NCBI RefSeq assembly: GCF_020085105.1
Contig: NC_058044.1
Location: 29,020,206-29,084,205, forward strand
DNA: 64,000 nucleotides
Direction: 5' to 3'
DNA from: Siniperca chuatsi
Taxonomy: Eukaryota; Chordata; Actinopteri; Centrarchiformes; Sinipercidae
Position 1 is the stretch's first letter. Each line of letters opens with the position of its first letter. The notes under the pieces were generated by a model. It searched no databases and had not been told where the DNA came from. It saw nothing but the letters and a program-made list of their open reading frames with translations. Of this stretch, positions 41,700 to 51,507 are shown in pieces. Both the position numbers and the translations under genes were made by a program.

Positions 41700-43460
41700 A
41701 ATAAACAAAACAAATTATAAAAATACATCTGTCCTCAGTTTTTGTTTTTTGTTGAAGTGCACCTCCAGACTGACAACTGTATTATTCCAAGGGAGGGGAA
41801 GGGAAAAAACCATTACACTCTATTGCTATTTATAATGACTGTAATAAAACAAAAGTGACCAAGAATCTATGTATACTGTAATACAGTATAGCCCTAGTTG
41901 GGGACTATTGAACACCTCAATATCTAAATTTGCTCAGTAGACAGTTCTGAACACAGTAGTAATTATAGTCATCATCTAAAATTTTGGTCCAGGCTGAAAC
42001 TCAACAATTATTAGATGGATTCCCATGATATTCATAGCACCCAGAGGATGAATCCTACGGACGCTGGTGATCCCTTAACTTTTCATCTAGTGCCTTCATC
42101 AGGTCCAAAAAAATGTTTTCCAATACTTTGGTTTGTGAGCAAATATCTGCAAAACTAAATACATCATTCTCAGCTATAGTGTTGAGTGCTTATTGGCTAA
42201 CATGCTAAACTAAGATGGTGAACAGAATACCTGCTAAACATCAACATGTTAGCGTGCTGGCATTAGCATGACGCTATCATGGCTCCAGACTTGTTTGTTC
42301 TACGTTCAGGGTCGTAGCCAGGATTTCAGAAATACTGAGGTCATGAGTCCAAATGCCCCAAACGCTACTCTACTGCCTCTGTTAAAAAGTTAGACCGGAC
42401 ATCAAATAGAAGGTCTCTAAACTGTTCTTATTATTTGCATTTTTCTGATTTTGTTTATTCACTTGGCCATGAATGCTGTTTCAAAGTTCTGTGCTGCCAG
42501 GAGTAAAATTATAGCAACCTATACAACACCTGCCACGTGTAGTTTTTTTAAATTGTAGAATGTAACTCCCCCGTGGTTAATAAAACCCCCTGAATCCTAG
42601 AAAAAACACCAAGGACATGATCTCAGTGTCCTCAAGTGGAGCAATGACCCAGTCAACATTACTGTCAGTCGGTGTTACACTGGTGTAAGATTACAGATGC
42701 CTTGTGTTGTGGGACATGACAAGTGGGCTGAAACTTAACTGAAAGTTATTTTTCAGTTAGTGTGTAGATAATTCTTTTTCAATCATGAGTCTATAAAAAG
42801 TCAGGAAATTGCGAAAACTTACCATCGACATTTCCCACAGCCCAGCTTTTTTTTTTTTTTTTTTTTTTTGTCTGATCAATATTAAACCAAAAACACAATG
42901 AAATAAAACAGAGAAAAGCAGCAAATCTTCACATCTGAGAAGCCTGAACCAGACAATGTTTGGCATTTGTGCTTCTTTAAACAATCTTATTTTGTTTAAA
43001 TGTGCATGACCGATTTCCCACCAGTACTAAAGAGGATGATGCAAACCATTCAGTCATTTTGGAAATGATCATTATCCATCCCGTGTCTCACATCAGGGAT
43101 TAAGATAGACTATGACTATGAAGACAGCGGCCTTTCCGGTCTGTTTTCTGGTCAACAGCCTACACTTGGCACTTCACCCCGCCATGCCCCTGCCGCTGGC
43201 ACCGGCACCCTCCAGCAATAAACCATTTTTAACCTGCCTGGTGTTTACTAGAAGCCTCCAGCCCCCCCCATTGGGATTTCACCACTATCTTTAAGTGGGA
43301 AGCATCTGGGTATGTGGGGGTGACAACAGAGGCAGAGGTTACTGGCTGTCACGTCTGGAGATGTGAGCTGTATCAGAGGCTTGTGACAGGCTAGTGGGAT
43401 GGATCTGACCAGAGGGCTACTCATCTTCCAAATCTTGCCACTGGATCTGTGAGGTGTTGC
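41700..43460. other. spacer between p4hb and ppp1r27
   Basis: A family C repeat occupies 41935-42310 and a T run 42848-42868. No convincing gene was found; the remaining sequence is unique-looking and AT-rich until the ppp1r27 promoter. Confidence 0.6.
41935..42310 (+). repeat. interspersed repeat family C copy
   Basis: GGTGATCCCTTAACTTTTCA, CTTCATCAGGTCC, CCAATACTTTGGTTTGTGA, ACCTGCTAAACATCAACATG and TTAGCGTGCTGGCATTAGCA are collinear with 23000-23300. Confidence 0.72.
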
Positions 43461-43462
43461 GT

Positions 43463-43490
43463 CCTAAAATAGTCCGACGGAGAGTATAAA
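43463..43490 (+). promoter_or_regulatory. ppp1r27 core promoter: CArG-like box and TATA box
   Basis: TATAAA at 43485-43490 sits about 244 bases upstream of the ATG. CCTAAAATAG at 43463-43472 differs by one base from the SRF CArG consensus CC(A/T)6GG. This arrangement fits a muscle-restricted gene, as the mammalian orthologue is reported to be. Promoter function is inferred. Confidence 0.6.
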
Positions 43491-43733
43491 GAGGCCCGCA
43501 GGGAGGCCTGGCCTTCAGAGGAACAACTCCGCTGTCGATTCACAAGCAAGAGAGCCACACTGAGAAGCACTGCTTGATCTTTCTGCAGCACAACGACCGA
43601 GCTCTCTTTATTTTAAAGAAAATCTGCTCTGATTTTTAAGACTTGAAGAAAGTCAAACTTAATCTTTGCAAGGGTGTTGCTGGATTTGACCAGTTTTTCT
43701 GCAAGAACTACGGAAACTCCAACTCTGACCAGG

Positions 43734-45046
43734 ATGAAGTACTATCAGTGCCCCATGTCCCAGACCATGGAAATCAAGTCTTTCGCCCAGGACTTTGGCA
43801 TCCCAGTCAGCTGCAAGAGCTCAGCTTCTCTGAAACCAGTCCGCAGTGTGCACTTCCCCAATGACATCGTTTTCCAAGACTATGTGCGACAAGGCGAGCT
43901 GGAGAGGATTGGAAGATTCATCCGAGCCAGAAGAGTCAGCCTGGACACCATTTACCACTCTGGTGAGAGCCCATGAAACAGTAACCTCACCCTGATCTAG
44001 GAAACGCCTACGCAGTTACAAATCCTGCTCATATTAAACCACAACCTTATTTTATTCTGAACCTAACGGTTGCTTCTCACTGCCCTCTCTATGTAGGCAT
44101 GGCAGCCATCCATGAGGCCGTCCTGTCTGGGAACCTGGAGTGTGTGAAGCTGCTCATCCATTACGGAGCAGATATCCACCAGAGGGACGAGGAGGGATGG
44201 ACCCCCCTGCACATGGCCTGCAGCGACGGCTTCCCACACATTGCACGGTAAGCATCTAGTCTGTTTTTTTTTTAATATTACACAAACAAAGCTCTATTTC
44301 GGTTTAAAGTGAGACTATGTCACTTTTGTTGAACAGTAGCTACTGTTACCACAAGTGACAATTACGGGGAATAATGGTAAAAGCAGCAGAAAAAGTGGAC
44401 AAGAGTCATAGCTGTTACAAAACAATGGACATTCCTGAGCCACTTCTATCATTTAGCAACCAAAAGCTTCCGGCTACACCAGACCAAGTATTGGGCTGTA
44501 GCCTATATGCAAAACCTGAGTGTGTTGAATTGAGTAAGGGTGTGTTTTATTGCTTATGAATTCTACTTTCCATCTGTAAGAGAAGGGGTGTGTTATTTCT
44601 TCTTTCAAAAGTTACGTAGTTGCCCTGTAAAGCTTTTGGCAACCCAAGGTGTTGCTGCTGACGGCCTTTCTAATTTCTCTTAAAATGGAGCCAATGGGAA
44701 GCAGCTGCCGTTACATGTAAACATCCCAATCATTTGAAAGCACATACCAACACACACACACACACAGGCTGCACAGCTCTCCTCTAGGTAAGAGAAGCTC
44801 GAGGATCTGTTGCATTCTTGCACCCCATTGACCTTCCTGACACTGAAACATGGCAGAAACTCGCGTTGAGTTTGCCAGTGTGGCAGACCAACAAGATTTG
44901 ATCTTTCTGTTGTTTCTTCCAGCTACCTTCTCTCGCTGGGTGCCGACCCCGAGCTGGAGAACGACTGCGGGGAGAAGCCGGCCGACCTCATTGAACCGGA
45001 CAACAAGGAGCTGCTGGAGCTGTTCGGGCTGGCTGTCAATGACTGA
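43734..45046 (+). CDS. ppp1r27: protein phosphatase 1 regulatory subunit 27 (ankyrin-repeat protein)
   Basis: Small PP1-binding inhibitor, also known as dysferlin-interacting protein 1. Three exons: 43734-43962, 44097-44247 and 44923-45046 (stop TGA), 167 codons, against 154 in human. The RVxF-type PP1-docking motif RSVHF (human RSVRF) is followed by PNDIVFQDYVRQGELE, then two ankyrin repeats with the hallmarks AIHEAVLSGNLECVKLL, GADIHQRDEEGWTPLHMAC and LLSLGAD, and an acidic C-terminal ELLELFG segment. The start is the ATG in CCAGGATGAAG, giving KYYQCPMSQ. Upstream in-frame codons carry no recognisable protein and precede the expected 5' UTR end. The N-terminal 35 residues do not resemble the Arg-rich human N-terminus. 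It lies next to p4hb on the same strand, as in human. Confidence 0.93.
44301..44633. repeat. MITE family D copy in ppp1r27 intron 2
   Basis: The left end GTTTAAAGTGAGACTATGTC and the right end TTCAAAAGTTACGTAGTTGC are related to the inverted termini of the complete copy at 58345-58650. Confidence 0.65.
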
Positions 45047-45616
45047 GAACATCTGGCTTTAAAGCCGCAAACCCGTCTCACACCTGCTGCCCGGTCACCG
45101 GACTGTTCTGCAGGGATGGACAGAAAAGGCCACGTCAGTCCAGCATCCTGATTTTGTGAGCTGCTTCAGATCTGGAGGTCTAGCACTGTGGATGTGGGGG
45201 GTGGGGCCCGTTGGCTGCGTCCTGAATGGAGAGAACTTTTGCTGGTAGGCGCTGGCCTCCGAGCTCCAGCAGTACAGATTTACTGTCTCCTGTAAGAGCT
45301 TCTGACCTTTTGATACTGTACTGTACTGAATGAAGCATTTTATTTGAAATTGTTGATTTTATTTGGCACATTGCTGGAACTTTTGAATGTTGTGAAACTT
45401 GAAACTGTTGTTGCAGCTCAGCTCATTAGCACGTCTAGGAAAGCGAAGATTAGCAAGACCAAACGGGCTTGTGTTGACTGCCTTACTAACAGTTTAGTTC
45501 ATCAGAATTTATAACCTCCAGGGTTGTTTTTTTTAAAATGCTTGCCGTCTGATCACTTTTAGACTTAGCTAACTGTATTCATTAGTCGGTTATATATGTA
45601 TTTTTATACTTTTTAA

Positions 45617-45622
45617 AATAAA
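45617..45622 (+). promoter_or_regulatory. ppp1r27 polyadenylation signal
   Basis: AATAAA lies about 570 bases after the TGA stop and is preceded by an AT-rich stretch. Confidence 0.7.
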
Positions 45623-45649
45623 GTTTATAAGACAATACCTTTCAGTTTG

Positions 45650-46200
45650 TCTTCCATTTTCTAACTGTTCACTGCGATGAACACCTGAATGAGAATCACT
45701 TTCAGCTCCCGGTCATGTGCAAAGTAAACAGACTTGAGGGATTCTGGCACAACTTCGCCTACTAGTAGGGTGCATGTGAAAGGGCAGTCAACTTAAAGAT
45801 GAAATCTTCCACAACTTTTCTAATGGGGTTATCATGACTGATGGCCAACATGTGTTGTTTTCCATACTACAAAAGGCCAGTTTTCATCCTCAGAGACTCA
45901 AAGTAATCAAAAAAGTGAAGCTGAATGAGCCAAAATGATCAAATATATCAAATCTCCAATTCCATTATAGAGGAAAAATTTGAGTCTGATATAAGAGCCT
46001 CTTACTGGAAACTCAAAACAATCTGGTTAATCTCATCAAGAGGGATTAAAGTCAGAATCAGTCAGCAGCACACTGAAATTCAGGTCAAAACCGCTGCCAC
46101 AGAGGCCTCTGGGGCAATCAAGCATACTGATGGAACAACATGTCACTCACATGTACCGTGCAAAACAAGAGGCACACAGTGCATGTGATGTCAGGTTTTT
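45650..46200. other. short spacer between convergent ppp1r27 and anapc11
   Basis: Nothing recognisable was found. The 3' ends of the two genes face each other here, about 600 bases apart. Confidence 0.6.
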
Positions 46201-46205
46201 CTTTC

Positions 46206-46211
46206 TTTAAT
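46206..46211 (-). promoter_or_regulatory. anapc11 polyadenylation signal (ATTAAA)
   Basis: The minus strand reads ATTAAA about 185 bases after the stop codon, the second most common vertebrate poly(A) hexamer. Confidence 0.5.
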
Positions 46212-46394
46212 CACATACTAAATCTGTCAACAGAATACAATAGGTTCCAAATGTACTTTGCATTACATCAGGTGGAGAAATACAAAAACATTATTTACAG
46301 CCGATATAAAAAAAATGAAATCCATGAACAGGTCTCTGCGAGGGGCTTTCTCTCCGAGTCTCTGCGGGCGTGCAGCCGCCGCGCCTCCACAGGT

Positions 46395-48512
46395 TTATTC
46401 TTTGAACTTCCACTCCTGTCGGCACATGGGGCACTGCTGCTGGACCTGCTGCGAGTTCAGCCATTTCAAGATGCAGTGCATGTGGAAACAGTGGGAGCAC
46501 TGACCCCAGACCAGCGGGCAGTCATCCCCAGGCACTTTACCTGCAAAATAAGTTTGAACTCAGTTACAATAGTTTAATATTACAACTCAACGGGATGAGA
46601 ACGAGAGGGCTGTCATTTATCGATGCAATGTTCACGTCCTGAATGTACACCACAGCGCTGTTAAAAAGAAACACGTTCGGCGGGAAAACAAACCATTCTA
46701 CATTCTATTCGGGGGTTCCCAGCGCCAGACAGCCTGTCTGATACCTGTCACAGTGGGCTGGAACCGCCGAAGATAAATTCTGGTGAGTAGCCAAATGTAA
46801 CAAAGATGCCCTTTGTTGTCTGAGATAACAAAGGGCATCTTTATAAAGACTGTGACTGTTAGCTATCGAGCTAGCTAGCATAATTCACCTCAGTGAAGCA
46901 GCTGAGCCCTCTCCATAAGTGATTTTTTGTCAGCCAGCCAGCCAAAAGTTGGCTTAAACCGATCGCTGTAAGCACTGGTAAAATGGTGTAAATCTCAATT
47001 TTCACCAAAACGAGCCGCCCTCCGAGCTGGATAAAACACACTGGTATCTAATTACAGCCGGCTGTCAGGCGAGTGTGCACAGACTGTCAAAAAAGTGCAA
47101 CGCCGAAAAAAGTGTCTCCTGTTGGTTATACTACAACACTTAATTTGGAGAAAATGCATATAAATACTCAATAACTTCAGTCTTATAAAGTGTAGTAACA
47201 TCAAATTCAGTTCAACCATCAGGGATCTCCTGTTGGTCATACTACAACACTTATTTTTTTGGGGAAAAAAAGGCTTTTGCATGATTTTTGGGAGTTTTAT
47301 TTTGGAACAATATTCAGTAAGTTCACTCTTACAGTGTAGTGTCCCCAAAATCACATCACACATCAGGGGTCTCCTGTTGGTCATATTACATAATTATTTT
47401 TGTAGTAACCTTTTTCAGCGTTGCACTTTTTAGACGGTTAGACGGTTTTGGGAAGTTCAAATCTGTGAATATCTTTCCAACTTTACTGAACTCCATAGAT
47501 GGACCTCAGCAAGAATTAAAAAGGACACACATTGCCAGAAAAACTAAATGTTCGGACGAAGGCTGTGATATGTGTAAATAATAAAATAATTATTTAACTA
47601 TATATAGTTTTGTCTTTAAGCTTTTTGGGCGCCCCGCCTCGTCCAACCCCAACAAACCCTCTAAAAACCTGAATATACAAAACTCTTGATGCAAAGAGCC
47701 AAAATGACTTGAAGTCTTTCCTCACGTACAGTCTGCAAAACACTAAATCACACGCTCAGTCCTCAGAATACAGGCAAACATTTCTTTGTTTCATCAACAT
47801 CAGCCTGGTCAGCAGCATGTCAACACGTCATACTTCGCCATTCTGTTTGATTACTGTCAAAATGTTGTAATGTGTTGCGTGTCTGTTACAGCAGTGCAAA
47901 TTGTGGTTTAATGTTAAGCGCTTTCCAGGATTACAGTATTACTGTAGTTTACGGTATTTTAGATTATTACTGTATTATTATTACTTTAGATTATTGTTGT
48001 ATTATCTTACAACTGATTGAAATATCCAAGGGCTTGAATAAAGACATACTTTGTGGTAGATACAGGACAGAAAATACAGCCACAATCATCATTTGCCTAT
48101 AAGCTGGATCATGAGAAATATAGACAATGAAGCCTAGAGCCTGACTTAATACTGTAGTGTTACGTTGGTCTCTAGAATTCATTATCTACAGTAAAACTGC
48201 ATATTCAATAAATAAAATTACAGTTTTTAAAAAGTCTTTCTTATTCTTAATCATTTAAAATACTGACTTCTGCAGAAATTGCTCAGGAAATGGCCACAGC
48301 ATTTGATACAGCACTTACCAGCTAACGTTACTATCGCTGCCAGACACGTAACGTTCATTCACAACTTTGTCACCCATAGCATAACGCTAGCTCGGTTACT
48401 CACAGTCTGGGCAGCAGCCATTGAAAGGCATCCTGCAGATCCCACAGTTTTCATCATTGGCCACCCACAACCAAGAGGCCACCCCGTTCCACTGTCGGAT
48501 CTTTACCTTCAT
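46395..48512 (-). CDS. anapc11: anaphase-promoting complex subunit 11 (RING-H2 E3 subunit)
   Basis: Catalytic RING subunit of the APC/C ubiquitin ligase; it recruits the E2 to drive mitotic exit. Two coding exons on the minus strand: 48512-48404 ([14 protein letters not shown] through CCPDC) and 46540-46395 ([10 protein letters not shown] through EWKFKE, TAA). The Cys codon before KVPGDD is split by the intron in phase 1. The length is exactly 84 codons, as in human, and nearly every residue matches the recalled human protein, including the Zn ligands in [14 protein letters not shown] and CPMCRQEW. A probable non-coding first exon ends at 48658 (donor CTA|GTAAGT); the coding exon has a plausible acceptor directly before the ATG (CACACAG|GATG). 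The 1.86-kb intron contains a hairpin and a TIR element. Confidence 0.97.
46802..46842. other. perfect 16-bp inverted repeat in the anapc11 intron
   Basis: AAAGATGCCCTTTGTT at 46802-46817 is exactly reverse-complementary to AACAAAGGGCATCTTT at 46827-46842, with a 9-base loop. Confidence 0.85.
47086..47435. mobile_element. 350-bp TIR element with internal tandem units in the anapc11 intron
   Basis: The left end GTCAAAAAAGTGCAACGCCG is the near-perfect reverse complement of the right end, which reads CAGCGTTGCACTTTTTAGAC. Similarity extends about 26 bases. Inside, CTCCTGTTGGT[T/C]ATACTACA recurs near 47116, 47227 and 47371, giving two and a partial unit of 111-144 bases. No coding capacity was seen. 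Confidence 0.7.
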
Positions 48513-49078
48513 CCTGTGTGTCTTGACAAGAGGAGAAACACTCAATAACACACTCTCATATGATTCAAAGCGGCAAACGTTAGCATGTAAGCTAATGTTG
48601 ACAGATATCTTCTGTAACTAAGTTATGCTCGCTGTTCCGAGATATTAGGTAACTTACTAGGCAGCGTCTAACGTCTCCTTCAAGATATCCAACAAGAGTT
48701 AAGTTAGAATGTTTCTTTGCAAACTAGAAATCATGTTATGGCCATTGATGTTAGTCAACAACATGCAGCTAATATTATCGCAGCCCGGGGGAAAAAAAAA
48801 TTCTACTTCTTCTTCTATTGAAATTTCGGCCGGCTGTATGCTGGGAGGCGAAACGCTGCCCCCATCAGTCAATGTAGGTAAAAGCCGGTGGAGCGCAAAG
48901 AACTGAGATAGCGTCTTAAAAGAAAAATAACATACTCTCAAGTCTGTAATTAAATTTATATTTATACTGTTTTATTTAAAGTGATAATCTCGAAATGTCT
49001 GTTAAATCACTATCTATCTATCTCCGAAGGAGGTAACACAATGGTGAATGAGCCATAGGGTTGAGCTTTTGGCCTACT

Positions 49079-50420
49079 GATGAATTATGGGGCCAGGACA
49101 GTGACTTTGAAAACAAAATCAGAAATACTTACTAAAACCGGAACTCAAAAAGTTAACACTGGCATTGAAATATTTGTACTGGAAAAAGTTGTATTGACAC
49201 TTTCACTGACATTAAAATTTATTTCATTTTATTTAGATATTTTTTGCATTATGTTTTTCAGTGACAATGCTCTGATTTTTTTCTTCATGGCACTCTTTTT
49301 TTCAGTGACCATTTTCTCCCTTGGTCAGTTTTTTTTTTTCAGTGTCAACTTTCTGTCACTGTTTTGGCGTGGAGAGGAGGGGTTTGAGGGGAGAGCGTGA
49401 TAATCTGCATACTGAAGGGAAAAGTCACTTTTAACTGACTTTTGTCTGGCAGAGATCCGCTGGAACAAGTGCTAACGTTAGCTAATAGTGACAGCTAGCT
49501 AATTTTAGGCTCTATGTGAACAAACAACAGTGGAGATTTAATTGCACTCTTGTTTTTTTCCCCTGGCTTGTAATAGGGAGCGGCCTTTATTCGTTTGTGG
49601 CAACCACACCCCTGTCCATTATTATTACTGAATACCCAAATGAGAAAATATGGTATACAAAGTGAGAAATCACTGCAAGCACTGGTACCGTAACTGCAGA
49701 AATAGACGTACATCAAAATCCAAATGTGGCTGGCTTGACAGCACACCTACGGCGATGGCTTTCACAAGTTCACCTGGAACTCCCAAACCACAATTAAGTC
49801 TGTTTCTCTCTGCCGTTGTTCGTTCACATAGAAGTAAGCTAGCTGTCAGCTAATGTTAGCACTTGTTCCAGCGGACCTCTACTAGACAAGCGTCAGTTAA
49901 AAGTTCACTTTAACCAGCCCGGTTCTATGTGAGAAAGCAGTGGCAGAGAGAAGCAGACTTACTTGCTGTTTAAGAGTTCCTGCTGAACCTGTGGAAGCCA
50001 TTGCTGTATGTTTGTGCTGAGGCCAGAGTTCAGGAAGAGTGATGTTCTCTCCTTAGTATGCAGATTATATGTAAATCATGTTCTCCTTGCCCCCTCCACT
50101 CCATGCCAAAACTGTGACAGAAAGTTGAAACTGAAAACCAGTGACACTGAAAAAAGTGACATGAAGAAAAAATCTGAACATTGTCATTGAAAAACACATC
50201 AGAATGCAAAAATATCAAAATAAAATGAAATAAATTTTAATGTCTGTTTTATTTTTCAGTGAAACTTTTTTCAGTTTCAATACTTGTTTCAGTGCCAACT
50301 TTTTCCAATACAAAAGTTCCAATGCCAATGTTTCTTTTTTCAGCTCCAGTTTTGTTTTCAATGCCAAATTTGATTTTCGTTGCCAAATTTTGAAGTCACT
50401 GTCCTGGCTCCATAATGAAA
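49079..50420. mobile_element. large foldback (inverted-repeat) element, about 1.34 kb
   Basis: The left arm (ATTATGGGGCCAGGACAGTG, then ATAATCTGCATACTGAAGG, then CCGCTGGAACAAGTGCTAAC) is mirrored in reverse complement by the right arm (GTTAGCACTTGTTCCAGCGG, then AGTATGCAGATTATATG, then CACTGTCCTGGCTCCATAAT). A central spacer lies at about 49505-49838, and the right arm has an extra segment near 49920-50060. The arms are studded with degenerate TTTTTCAGTG motifs. No transposase was recognised. Confidence 0.78.
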
Positions 50421-51224
50421 GCTACGGAGCCCTCTAAAGGTCGTGGCAAGAATTTATTTGGAGGACTACTTTTCCATTTCTGATGATAAAAGTAGGTAGA
50501 CACTAGTTAAAGCAAGATTAGCAAGCGATTGGCTAAACTCAAAGCCAGAGTTTCGGATTGACAACCATATTTACAAAGAATTATATAAAAATATAGACTC
50601 ATTCCATATTTTTGTTAGCTTTAGTGGACTAAAACTAGAACAGAACTATCAATAGTCAAATGATTAAAACTAATAAAGACTTTAAGAGCAAAGTTAAATC
50701 AAAAATGTTAAAAATGGAATTCCTTTCTTCTTCTTCCTTGCATCAGACTAGGGAAACTAGGGAAACAAGTTTCAAGTGTCTACGACCTGTGCTGGTATAA
50801 GCTGAAAACAACGGCTGCCTGGAAGGTTGGAGATCTTTTCAAAGCTTTGCAAACTGCTTTGGACAAAGGCCAACAGAATTGTAAAGTATGCACATTATTT
50901 TTTGCCAATGGGCTAAAATAGGTAGGATCACAAGTATGGTCCTTCATCATGCTCAACATACATAATCCGACAATATCTGTCTGCTGCTTTCTAATTTTCT
51001 ACTATTTTTATCGGCTGTTTTTATTGTATGGGACTTCTGAACAGCTGTTCAGAATATCAGCCTCCCTCTGACAGTTTATCCTTTAATAACGCAAAACTAC
51101 TACATGTATAATGTTGGGAAAAAAAATATCTTTTAGAGTAAAGGATAACACAATTTAACACTGCAGTTGCAATTTAAAAAAGTATTTTCGGGGGCATTCT
51201 AGCCATTATTATAAACAATAGAGA

Positions 51225-51345
51225 AAAGACGGGAAATGAGGGAGAGAGAGAGATGCATCAAAGGTCCCTGGCCGGACCTGAACGGTAGACAATGCAGCTC
51301 ATGGCCGGTGTCCCAAATCACTGGGCGGCCCATACTACAGGTGCA
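51225..51345 (-). mobile_element. tRNA-derived SINE remnant, antisense
   Basis: The minus strand reads GGGCCGCCCAGTGATTTGGG, and further on GAGCTGCATTGTCTACCGTT, GGTCCGGCCAGGGACC and CATCTCTCTCTCTCCC. This resembles the head, degenerate B-box region and pyrimidine tail of the SINE family at 16335. Confidence 0.5.
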
Positions 51346-51490
51346 TTAAAAGAATAGTTTCAGATTGACACTTCCCTCACTTTACTCATTTAACAATCAT
51401 TTAAAAATGTATTTAAAGACAGTATTTTCCTCCCAGGTAGTAAAAATAACAAAAATAACAATTCTTTTTAACCTGTCCACTCTGTCTCCG

Positions 51491-51496
51491 TTTATT
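51491..51496 (-). promoter_or_regulatory. possible polyadenylation signal of the SLC1 gene
   Basis: AATAAA occurs only 12 bases after the TAG on the minus strand. A 3' UTR this short would be unusual, so a later unseen signal may be used. Confidence 0.35.
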
Positions 51497-51507
51497 TTCA
51501 GCTGACA

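Noticed and set aside
49650..49853. Basic Cys-containing frame inside the foldback spacer, considered as a THAP-type DNA-binding remnant
   Set aside because: The cysteine and histidine spacing does not fit the THAP pattern, and both strands are short and unconvincing.
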